DNA from: Seison nebaliae
Lineage: Eukaryota > Rotifera > Pararotatoria > Seisonacea > Seisonidae
DNA: 26,522 nucleotides
Direction of reading: 5' to 3'
NCBI GenBank assembly: GCA_023231475.1
Contig: JALJEE010002751.1
Location: 1 to 26,522, forward strand
Shown: positions 12,056 through 21,185 of the stretch, in pieces
Position numbering within the stretch: the stretch's first letter is position 1
Layout of the letters: every line of letters begins with the position of its first letter
Position numbers and translations under genes: made by a program
Notes under the pieces: model-generated
Told to the model about the DNA's origin: nothing
Database searches by the model: none
What the model saw: only the letters and a program-made list of their open reading frames with translations

Positions 12056-13120
12056 ATGTCAAATAATGAAATAATCGAATCTCCAACATCAATAACAAAT
12101 AATAACAACAAGAACAATAATAATAATAATAATGATAATTTCAATCGAACATCTCTCCAACAGACGTTTTATAAGAGGAAATGTGAAATTCCATCAAAAT
12201 CACCATCGTCTGAGAATTCTGATATGAAGAATTGGACAACGTGGCAAGAGTATAAGAAACTATCATCGAAATATCAAGTCAATTCGATTCCTATGAATCT
12301 TTCACCACAATCAGATAATCGTCGATTTAATGGGAATATTGATAAGAATTTCAATCATTTTAACCGTTTTACATTTTTATTTCATTTTTTCTTTCTATTC
12401 TTCTCATCGTCATTCGTAGTTGCCGAAGAATTGAAGAATGATGATTTTTATCAAACAACTAACAACCAACAACACAATGGAATTCAAATTGATGAAGATG
12501 ATCGATTGAGTGAATCCGCAATAAAAGATTTGAGTATGATGAGGTTGGTAATGTTTAATGATTTTTCACTTCCATAAAGGAAGTTCAAAATGTGAATGAA
12601 AAAAAAATGATTGTTCTGTTTGTGAATTAAATTCTATAAATTCTAATAAAACTAATGTGGATGTTTTATCAATTTATTTTAAAAACTATTTTATTTTTTA
12701 ACCAATTTTTTAATTTGTTCAACAACTTTTACTAAATCTTTTCTTGTTCATTATTGAATGTGTTTAAAATTTGAATTGTTGTTGTATTGATCAAATCTGA
12801 TGATAGTCGTCGTTTAAGGAATTCATCCAATATTCACAATACACCTGCAAGTACGGCAAGTATGAGGTTTGATTTTGTTTGCTCAATTCTCCCAATTGTT
12901 TTGTCCATTTATTTCACTATCTAAAAATTATGATTATTCTACTACTGTCTTGATTGAACAGAATGATCTTAAAGAAGGCTCGTGAATATCGTGAACGTGT
13001 CAAAGTTGAATTGGAGCAGATGAGAAATGCGAAAGGGCGAGAAACCAGAAACAAAGCATTCTTATTAGTTAGACTATTCTCAATTTAAATAATTCTTTAT
13101 CTTTATTCAAGGCAATGGGA

Positions 13121-13159
<39 letters not shown>

Positions 13160-16100
13160 TCCACAATTAAACGAATGAATAATTCGGCGAAATTGACGAC
13201 GATGGCGGAACATTTCTCCGTCAATCGAATAGAAAGAAGTGAATCAAATAACCAAATTGAGAGTTCCACCACTCAAATGGAAGAGATGGTGAGGAAGCCG
13301 GTAAATTTATCAATTGAGCAATCTGAAAATAATCGAATGCATTGGAAAATTCCCGCAAATAATTCGCTTGCCAAATTGAGACAATCTGTTCCGTTTAGTC
13401 CTCCTGTTACAGATCGTTTGCCTGATAATTCAGAAGTTTAACATTCTCTTCAACTTCTCACTAATTTCAAATAATTCAAATTTTCCTTTTTCAAGAGTTT
13501 ATCATTGAAATACGAACAATTAGACAATATCTTAACGAAAACAACAACAATTGAAACATCATCAACAATATCATTGTTACCAATCGATACAACGGTGAAT
13601 TGTCCGAAACCATCAAATGAAAAAAGAGAAAACAACGATTTCCTCGTCAATGTAAAGGAGATGTTGAATGATTCTCAATTTAACAATACCATTACTGAGA
13701 ATGATGGAACGGCACTGCCAGATGAAATATATGAGGAAATTTTAGGAAAAGAGAATGTTAATTCGACAACTCCAACAAGAACATCACCGCCACAACCTAC
13801 TGATGGTTTAGAATCAAGAAGTCAATTAAAAGAACCAATATATTTAGAATTTGATAATTTCAATTATAATTATGAAAATAACGACCATAATGAAAATCAT
13901 AAAATGGAGAAGGTAATCAGTGTCGATTTACAATCATCAATAGAGAGTAATAATGATACAGATCATGATGCCGTTTACGAACAATATAGAGATGCTGTTT
14001 CATATGATAATATGTCGTTATCATTGGAAGATGATTCATCGGAACAATTTAATACAAATGAATCGAATGTCACATTAACAGCTGAAAAGAAATATCAAAG
14101 AATGTTACATCGTCAGATGGAAAGGAAACGATTATTGGACGAAAGGAAACGTGAGAGACAAAGTGAACATCGAGAGAAGAAAGAAGAAGAAAAGGAATTA
14201 TTAGAGAAGCAGAAACAAAAGAAATTAGTACAAAATTTAAGGAGAGAACAAATTCTCCAAAACTTTCAAGAACAAAAAGAGGAAGATAAAAAATTTCATG
14301 ATACCGATTATTTTTCACGTCCACCTGTCTCCTCCAGAAATAAAAGACAATATAGTAGTACCAATGTATTAAATCGACCCATATCTAATAATCGAGATTA
14401 TCGTGGAGTATCAGCTTGTGATACAGCCAGAATTCCTATCTCACATTCCTCTCATCAACATTTGAGTAATAACTTAAATAATTATGATTCATCTGATGAA
14501 CAACAACGAAAGAACGATACGAGAACGTCAGACAACGGTCCATCCGTCGGTCACATAGACAATTCATCGTTGAAAAATAAACCACCAAGAATTATGTCAA
14601 AATCATCTTATTCGACGAGAAGGAATTCCACGTACAATTCCGATACGAATGAAAGAAATGGTTCGGGTTAGATTTCCTAATTTTATCGTTTTCCATTTCA
14701 TGAAATTTTCCTTCGAATTTTTTTTTATTCATTTTTTACAAAAAAAAAGAGAAAGTAAATGTAAAAAATCGATCGTTATTTGTTAAAAAGGATGATGTTA
14801 ATGATCGTCTTTGTAAAGGACCATCGCCATGGCGTTCATTAAGTCGTGTGAATTCCACATTATCATTAGATAAATCTCCTTTAACTACTCGTTTTTCTGA
14901 TGAACGTTCATCATGTAATGAATCACTTTATTCCAATTTATCATCGACGAAATTGATTGATGAGAATGAGAATGGAATAAATGCAGAAAATTTATTTCTT
15001 TGCATTCAAAAATTCGTTCACAACAATAACAATAAATTGATAAATGAGAATAATGTGGATAATGTGAGAAAGAAGAATGATAATAAATTGAAATGGCATC
15101 AAACCAAATCAGAGAGATTGCACATGTTATATGATCGATTAAGTGCAAATAATAATCGATTTAATCATCGAATCAAACATGATTTGAGAAAGAAAGAAAT
15201 CTCTCCAAAATTTGGTACAATGAACAAATTTCATAATTCCATCATTGATATTCCATCAAATAAGTTGAGTTGTCAAACTTCTCGTACATCATCAATTCCA
15301 AATTCAAATAAATCACCAATCTCTCCCAACGGAGTATTACTTGCACCGAAAAAACTGTTGACTGATCAACTATCGACCGACACTCTCAAATATCGGAGGA
15401 AGTCACGTTCCTTTCTCTCACTCAATGACTATAAATATAATTTCTCTGGTACATTTATTCCATTAATCTCCATCGATTCTCTTCTCCACCTAACCAACCA
15501 TCAGAGCAGATTAATTCATTTCTATTTTAATTCGGCAGATTCTAATTCATATTTTTCCATGTCCTCCAAATGTAGTTCTCTAATCAATTATCAGACTATC
15601 AAAACTTATTAATTTTATTCTCTTAAACTTTTCTAGTTTTAAATTATTTTCAGTTTTCTCTTAAAATTATTAATCTTTAAATTTCATAATGATGAATTTA
15701 ATTCGGGTTCAAATATTTTTGTAGTTTATTCAATTTATTTTTCTTCGACCAAATTTCTCTTCTGGGAAAATTAAAAAAAAAATTGTTTCGGGGGAATTTT
15801 AAAAAAAAAATTCAATTCGATTTCGAAAAATTTCTATTAATTTCCATTTTTCTTAGGACCGAAATTATATGCTCCTCCAGTCAGTCGATCGAATAGACAA
15901 ACTATATCGAATGCATTGACTCATGCTGTATTGGCTGGTGTTGTCAATAAAGTGAATCGGGAAGCAGTTATGAAAAAGATAGAAGCGAGTGACTCAAAAC
16001 ATTTCATGATATTATTTCGTGATTCTCGTTTACAATATCGTGGAATTTATGCACTTCAAGGTGATGCCGATATTTGTGAGAAGGTGGTAGGGAAAGGTCC

Positions 16101-16361
16101 ACGACTAATAAAAAATGAAAATGTCGACAAATTTTTCAAGTTAATTTAAAAATTTCTTAATATTAAATAATTTCCATTATTTCCAGATATAATTCCGGTT
16201 CCCGTCAATTTACAGCAATACCAACAAAACATCTCAATGTGACGATTGATGCCATAACGATTGGAAATAGTTTTTGGTGTAAAAGAGATATTCCGTCATC
16301 AGCATCATCTGTCAATCGAATTGACTGTTTACGCATGACGAATGATGATCGATCAATTTAA
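12056..16361 (+). CDS. Patronin/CAMSAP microtubule minus-end-binding protein, CKK domain, no CH domain seen
   Basis: Nine exons: 12056-12365, 12420-12543, 12807-12866, 12962-13067, 13112-13435, 13496-14666, 14750-15448, 15857-16139 and 16187-16361, giving 1083 aa with every phase consistent. CAMSAP/Patronin proteins bind and stabilise non-centrosomal microtubule minus ends. The diagnostic CKK domain is about residues 934-1060: KLYAPPVSRSNRQTISNAL, HFMILFRDSRLQYRGIYAL, GKGPRLI, then YNSGSRQFTAIPTKHLNVT and VDAITI-like DAITIGNSFW. Upstream are a charged coiled coil (about 504-573) ending RREQILQNFQEQK, as in other family members, a short helix (about 166-200) and Asn/Ser-rich disordered linkers. 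The usual N-terminal calponin-homology domain is absent from this model. The frame is open for 57 nt upstream of the ATG, so upstream exons remain possible. Acceptors at 14749 (A-rich) and 13111 are the weakest joins. Confidence 0.88.
13121..13159 (+). repeat. (AAT)13 microsatellite coding poly-Asn
   Basis: Thirteen perfect AAT triplets lie in frame within exon 5 of Patronin and encode 13 Asn in the disordered linker. Perfect purity suggests recent expansion and length polymorphism. Interrupted AAT/AAC runs also occur at about 12101-12131 and 7636-7720 in coding frames. Confidence 0.95.
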
Positions 16362-16506
16362 AAAGAATTTCACAAAAAATATTTTTTCATTCATCTTCAC
16401 TCTCATTATTCAAATACAAATACAAAGAATATAATTAATGTAAATATCATTTCAATCGATACGATCTTATAGTGTCGCTGCTTTTCATTTTAAAAACATT
16501 TCAATG

Positions 16507-16512
16507 AATAAA
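16507..16512 (+). terminator. Polyadenylation signal of Patronin
   Basis: AATAAA lies 146 nt after the Patronin stop, in the 256-nt gap shared with the convergent TLDc gene on the opposite strand. Confidence 0.55.
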
Positions 16513-16617
16513 TATATTTATCCTATTTAACATTTTCAATTGAGTGAGACATTTAGTGGAAATTCTAAGAAATATTTGAATAAGTTTTTAATGAAAATAA
16601 GTCCACATCTTTAATCT

Positions 16618-17310
16618 TTATGAAAATACCGGTCTCTTTAATAAACGGTTGTTGATAGGACCAACAAAGAAACCGAAAACGTCCAAATGTTCAATACGGA
16701 AATCGATAATATCTTTATCTCCCACACTTTCATCATCGTTCGTCGTTAATGGATTATTTCTGTAAGAGTTTGTCGATGCTGTTGTGCCACGATCGAGATC
16801 TGATCCAAAACTTAAACTATATTTCCCATCACCACAACCAAATAGTATTTGATCGGCCGTTATTTGATATAAAAGACCATGAGACATATTTGCAGGATAA
16901 TATCTAAATTCTGGAGTAAATGTAAAGAGTGCACAATCGGATGTTCCACTAAATTCATTCGATGTCGCAATTCTCAAACAATGTGATGTGACTGCCCCAA
17001 ATCGATTTCCGTGCATATCCTTCACTATGATGAGACAAACGGTTTCTCTATCAATCGGCATCGATCTCAATAAAGTCGATAAAGAATATCCATCGTTTCT
17101 TGTCGAGAATAATAAACGCCACGGATTGTAAGTAGTGGAAAGTGGCAAATGTGGTTTGAGTTTTTCCAACTCTTCTTCCGTCAACAATTCGGTTGTTACT
17201 TCAGCGATCGATTCAGTGGAAGACACGGCAGAATTAAGATCAACATCAACGTCGGCGAAATTAGAAGAATAATGTGAACGCAAAGTATGAATCGACGTTC
17301 GTTGTTGCAT
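16618..17310 (-). CDS. TLDc-domain protein, OXR1/NCOA7-like
   Basis: A 230-aa protein from the only in-frame ATG before the domain (17308-17310). TLDc proteins protect against oxidative stress, and several members promote disassembly of the V-ATPase. Visible TLDc blocks: LTEEELEKLKPHLPL leading into NPWRLLFSTRNDGYSLSTLL, then VCLIIVKDMHGNRFGAVTS, a CALFTFTPEFRYY block, and the Gly-rich ADQILFGCGDGKYSLSF, ending IIDFRIEHLDVFGF, the position of the OXR1 FFIQDIEIWAFE. The domain fills most of the protein, like short OXR1 isoforms; no LysM or GRAM domain is seen. The reading frame stays open to 17364, where it is preceded by TTGTTAG, a possible acceptor. A good donor, ACCG|GTAACT, lies further upstream near 17481, so a 5' UTR exon is likely. 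The gene is convergent with Patronin. Confidence 0.88.
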   Translation of the reverse strand: MQQRTSIHTLRSHYSSNFADVDVDLNSAVSSTESIAEVTTELLTEEELEKLKPHLPLSTTYNPWRLLFSTRNDGYSLSTLLRSMPIDRETVCLIIVKDMHGNRFGAVTSHCLRIATSNEFSGTSDCALFTFTPEFRYYPANMSHGLLYQITADQILFGCGDGKYSLSFGSDLDRGTTASTNSYRNNPLTTNDDESVGDKDIIDFRIEHLDVFGFFVGPINNRLLKRPVFS

Positions 17311-17819
17311 TTGATTCTCTTCCCACAAATCTATAGCGAATTTCTTATTTAATACAAAGTACAACTAACAATTCCACAGTTACCGAAGTAGTTGAAGATA
17401 AAATAAATAAATTTATCGAGAAAAACAAAGATGGTTGACAAATAAAAAAAGTAATAATGTCTTTCCATTACAGTTACCGGTTATGAGAGATACCATCTCA
17501 ATTTCCAGTTGTATCAAAACAATACAAGAAATTCGACCGTTTGATAAGTGTAGATTTTATTTTATTAAGCGCAAAAAAAAATTTAAAAATATTCCTCTGA
17601 AATTAAAAGTTTGAAAAGTTCAAGTTATGTATAAAAACTTTCAAGTTTGGTTTTACAGAACGTTAAGTTCTGTTTTCTAATTTACCATCACTTTTATTTC
17701 AAGTTCATAAACAAAACTATTGTTTCTATTATTGAAATAAAATAAAAGTTGAATGGAAAAAAATTAAAAAATCAGAACATAATGCTCCTTCTGTGTGTGA
17801 AAGTTGTATATAGGATCAA
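17311..17819 (-). other. Leader and promoter region of the TLDc gene
   Basis: No coding exon is supported here. The minus strand carries a plausible leader exon ending ACCG before GTAACT near 17481 and an acceptor TTGTTAG before 17364. The upstream part (about 17540-17800) is AT-rich with nothing recognisable, and holds the 3' end of the neighbouring small gene. Confidence 0.45.
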
Positions 17820-18200
17820 CTAGAAGAAATTCTGAATCATATCTCCAATTTGTTCCAATGGATTACCATTTTCATCATGTTGTCCGTCTTGTCCATATGG
17901 TGGTTGTGCGGGGGGCATTTGTTGGTTCTCTTGACCAAAACCGCCACCTCCTCCGCCCATAAATTTCTGCATTCCATATTGGAGACCCATTTGACCTAAA
18001 CTATTCATCATGTTCCCGTTCGCATTCCCACCGTCAAAGAGACCTTGACCAACTTGTTGGATGATATTACCACCACCATCACCACCACCCTCTCCTCCCA
18101 TCATCTGTTGCATTGCCATTTGTCCGATTCCTCCGGCAACGGTTTCCATCATGTTCATCTGGCCATCGCCGTTGAAATCGAACATTTGATTATAATTCAT
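17820..18200 (-). CDS. Small Gly/Met/Gln-rich protein starting with one EF-hand-type loop (paralog A)
   Basis: A single-exon 126-aa frame. It opens MNYNQMF, followed by DFNGDGQMNMME, a full 12-position EF-hand calcium loop (D1, N3, D5, G6, E12) with Phe at -1, but the entering helix is truncated to seven residues and no second EF-hand follows. The rest is Gly/Met/Gln-rich low complexity with a conserved block LGQMGLQYGMQKF and a C-terminus ending QNFF. No signal peptide or membrane segment. The next gene upstream on the same strand is a clear paralog sharing the loop and the GQMGLxYGMQxF block, which argues that both are real genes. I do not recognise the family; calcium binding is inferred from the loop alone. 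A 5' UTR intron (about 18207-18285, donor ACA|GTAAGT, acceptor AACTAG) is plausible. Confidence 0.72.
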   Translation of the reverse strand: MNYNQMFDFNGDGQMNMMETVAGGIGQMAMQQMMGGEGGGDGGGNIIQQVGQGLFDGGNANGNMMNSLGQMGLQYGMQKFMGGGGGGFGQENQQMPPAQPPYGQDGQHDENGNPLEQIGDMIQNFF

Positions 18201-18939
18201 AATTCTCTAGTTCTATTATCTTTATATGAATTTGGAGAGGTTGAAAAGATCAAATGATGTTGGAAAAAGATAAAAACTTACTTACTGTCATCCTATGGTA
18301 AATTATTGTTGACTTACGTCATAATTCATTTTGAAGAAGGAGACGAATTGTTTATTTGGAGATAATCATGTTTTTTCGTTCATTTAAATTTTTCATCGAC
18401 AGATTCGGATTCAGATTTCTCTTATTTCTTAATATGTATCTATGTAATGGTATCTATATACCAACTGAATCGGCAACTGAATAATATTCATTACATGATT
18501 AATAGAAAACCATTAGCAAGTATATTCAATTCAATTATCGAATTAACTTTATGATAATAATTATACTTAATGTTAAAGGTCATTTCTTCATTTCTTTACT
18601 CTTCATGATATCCATTAAGTGAACAGAGGGGAAGAAATGAGAATGCTGAAATTTTTTATTTATAAATTTAAATATAAATTATAAAAACTATAAAAAATTA
18701 TTTTGCTACTTAAAGTTTACGAGTCTTTTCTATTGATGATTTGAGATTGACATTTTGGATTATTATTGATTGGATTATGTAAATCATAAGATACAATTCA
18801 TAGCACAATTAATTAATGTACATTTGAATGGTTTGTAATTTAATATAATAATTATATAGAAAGATGTTTTCAGAACTCATGAATAATATTTGTGAAATTG
18901 ATAATGTGGAAAATGGTGTGAATTACAGTTTCGTGGAGA
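18201..18939 (-). other. Spacer between the two EF-loop paralogs
   Basis: 739 nt. The part nearest paralog A holds its probable leader with two minus-strand GTAAGT donor-like sites (18312-18317 and 18280-18285). The rest is AT-rich, with TATA-like tracts and no supported coding sequence. The far end must contain the 3' UTR of paralog B. Confidence 0.45.
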
Positions 18940-19215
18940 TTAATAGAAGAATTGACCGGCCATACTAGTGAGTTGACTGGGAGACATACCAAATGGTAAA
19001 CCTCCTCCTCCTAATTGATTATTTTGAGGTTGTTGAAATCCAAAATGTTGCATTCCATAATTCAGACCCATTTGTCCAAATTGACCCATGGGACCCATTT
19101 CACCCATTTGATTACCAAGATAACCTGCCATTTGCGGTCCAAATCCACCCACAGCATTCTCAAAAAATCCATGTCGTCCATCTCCGTTGAAATCGAGATA
19201 TTGATTATAAGACAT
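18940..19215 (-). CDS. Small Gly/Met/Gln-rich protein starting with one EF-hand-type loop (paralog B)
   Basis: A single-exon 91-aa frame, the tandem paralog of the gene at 17820-18200. It opens MSYNQYL, then DFNGDGRHGFFE, keeping D1, N3, D5, G6 and E12 of the EF loop, then AVGGFG. The shared block reads FGQMGLNYGMQHF and the C-terminus ends QFFY. Between these lie Gly/Met/Gln-rich segments shorter than in paralog A. Conservation of the two blocks against drift of the low-complexity filler suggests selection on the loop and on the central block. No signal peptide, membrane segment or second EF-hand. The function is unknown to me; a calcium-responsive low-complexity protein is a guess. Confidence 0.7.
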   Translation of the reverse strand: MSYNQYLDFNGDGRHGFFENAVGGFGPQMAGYLGNQMGEMGPMGQFGQMGLNYGMQHFGFQQPQNNQLGGGGLPFGMSPSQLTSMAGQFFY

Positions 19216-19479
19216 ATTTTTTTAATGTTCAAATGAAATTCGAGAAAGAATTAAATGAGAAGTATCGAAAAATGAGTTTAAATTGAAGAAATTGTGACGA
19301 ATTTATGTAGAGAATTAGAAATTTTTTTTTCAATGATTCATTTTTGTCACGAAACAAATAATTATCATCTTTAATTATGATGTATGATCATGAAAATTAA
19401 TGATTAAGATCATGAAATAGAAGGAGTTCTTCAAAGTATGATGATGCAATAGAAGGAGTTGTTAATACTTCTGATGACG

Positions 19480-20297
19480 TCAATTACTGAATGTCAAATC
19501 TTTCTCCATTAGATCCGTGTTCTGACAACCTACCACTGGACATTTAGCTGCATTCTTTGCCAAATCGAGTCTTCCCATTGCGGCGACTTGTTTAATATAA
19601 TTAAGAATTGCATTTTTCTCGTAAATATGTGAACATTTCTTAGACGATGCTTTCTATGGAAAAAGAAGAGAATTAATAAAAAAAATTTTTAAATGATAAC
19701 TTCTACGATGGTTTTTTTCGTCAATGGACAAATTAATTGTTCTGGTTCATCAGTTATAATTTCTTCGATTTCATCATCATCGTTGTTATGATTCAGTTTA
19801 TTATATAATCGACGAGTAACTGAATCTTCATTCATATTCTCAAGCATTTTCTCCTCATCGATTTTCAATGGTCGATGATTGACTTCTTTTTGGAAGAATT
19901 GTGATAGTTCGTTAATCGTCTTATAATCCTCCAACAAATCTTTCAATCCACAATTCGAACTGATCTTCTCATAATCTTCGATCGTCTTCATTAACATCTC
20001 ATCCAATGTTGTCTCAGCTTTACTATTATCAATAATTTTTATATCCAATTTGTTCACTTCATCTTTGACAGCTTTTGGAAATGTCTTCGCCACTTTATAT
20101 TTAACTGATTTTTTTTCATTCTCTACAGATGGAATGGCAACTGGTTTATTATTAATTTCAGAGAATGTTTTAGACACTCCATCAATTTTGGTCGTTAATC
20201 GTTTAAGGAAGACTTTTTCGGGTTCGTCGAATTTCCAATCGATTAAATTTTCAATCGTTTCGAAAATTGATTTCGATTCGTCACAAAGATAACTCAT
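19480..20297 (-). CDS. NSMCE2 (Nse2/Mms21)-type SUMO E3 ligase of the SMC5/6 complex
   Basis: Two exons, 19701-20297 and 19480-19653, with a 47-nt intron, giving 256 aa. NSMCE2 docks on SMC5 through N-terminal helices and sumoylates repair and cohesion factors through a C-terminal SP-RING. The SP-RING is split by the intron: LICPLTKKTIVE | KASSKKCSHIYEKNAI, later KCPVVGCQNTDLMEKDL. The single-zinc ligands expected for the family are present as C206, H208, C237 and C242; CPLT at 190-193 is the conserved entry motif. The helical N-terminal part (about 1-170) is charged and divergent, as usual. Length is close to the human protein (about 247 aa). The ATG at 20295-20297 was chosen because the frame upstream has no other ATG. 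Confidence 0.9.
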
Positions 20298-20690
20298 TTT
20301 TCTCACAATCGTCTTCTAATGATTCTATGTTGAATAAAAGGAAAATAAGGAATTTGAATTTCGATATAGACTTATTGAAATGATTCCAGTGGATTAACAA
20401 TGAGATTATCGAAAGGAAAAATAGGAATGAGAACGCCAAATTGTTGAAAAATTGCTGAGGAAATTTGATGTGAAAAATATTTATCAACTGAATTTAGGAA
20501 AAAGAAAGTCATCGGACTAAAAGGAACGATATTCACTGAACATAAAACGAATTGCTGATCATTTGCTAATGAGTTTATTGAATTTATTCCAGAAAGAATG
20601 GAACAATAAATATTCTAAAAATTCTTTGTAAATTCAAATGGTTGAAAGATCGTTTACTTAAGTGCGTTTGGACGGATTTATTTGAATCGT
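20298..20690 (-). other. Gap between the NSMCE2-type gene and the secreted Cys-rich gene
   Basis: 393 nt, which must hold the promoter and leader of the NSMCE2-type gene and the 3' UTR of the upstream secreted-protein gene. The one minus-strand open frame here (20281-20487) overlaps the NSMCE2 start out of frame and shows no domain. Nothing else is seen. Confidence 0.45.
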
Positions 20691-21047
20691 TTAAAATCCA
20701 CATAAGATTCGATGATCGCCGATATACCATTCGGGTGAGCAAGCGCCACAATAATTGACACTAATTTAAATGAGAATTAAGATGGTTTTAATGAGATGAA
20801 TTAATGATAAAAACCGGCAAGTAGCTTCAGGTATGGGACATACAGCTTCGGAACATGGATCATGATAGCAACTGACAGGAGCACAACGAGAACCTCGAAT
20901 ATCCGGTTGATAATTCATAGAATTCCACGCATATCGGTAAGGAGCATTTGGCAATGAATTTATCATCATCATCCGATTATTGGACGGATATGTTTCGAAG
21001 GATTGTAAGAACATGAGAAGTGTGAGACATATGGTATAAGTATACAT
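20691..21047 (-). CDS. Small secreted protein with an eight-cysteine domain
   Basis: Two exons, 20815-21047 and 20691-20760, with a 54-nt intron (donor CG|GTTTTT, acceptor AAATTAG), giving 100 aa. Residues 1 to about 20 (MYTYTICLTLLMFLQSFETY) form a signal peptide. The mature protein ends in a compact domain with eight cysteines: RCAPVSCYHDPC, SEAVCPIPEATC, RVNYCGACSPEWY, and a final C near the C-terminus (ILCGF). Without the splice, the first exon would read into a hydrophobic tail; with it, three more cysteines are gained in frame, which supports the model. The pattern C-x4-C-x4-C-x4-C-P-x4-A-type with CGxC resembles Cys-rich repeats in secreted invertebrate proteins, but I cannot name the family. 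Eight cysteines predict four disulfides. An extracellular role (inhibitor, matrix or signal) is inference. Confidence 0.78.
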
Positions 21048-21143
21048 TGATAAAGAATAAGAATAAAAATATTTTTTCCTAAATTTCTATTGTTAAGAAT
21101 GAAATAAGAAAAATCGATATTTTCAATTCAACTAATTTTCCTA

Positions 21144-21149
21144 TTTATT
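21144..21149 (-). terminator. Polyadenylation signal of the 733-residue gene
   Basis: TTTATT on the plus strand (AATAAA on the minus strand) lies 37 nt past the stop of the gene at 21186-23444. A second copy is at 21161-21166. Confidence 0.4.
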
Positions 21150-21185
21150 CCAGTGAGAATTTTATTTAATTAAATTATTTAATAA

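Noticed and set aside
20281-20487. Minus-strand frame overlapping the NSMCE2 start with hydrophobic runs
   Set aside because: No ATG start in a good context, overlaps the real CDS out of frame, and shows no domain. The hydrophobicity reflects T-rich leader sequence.
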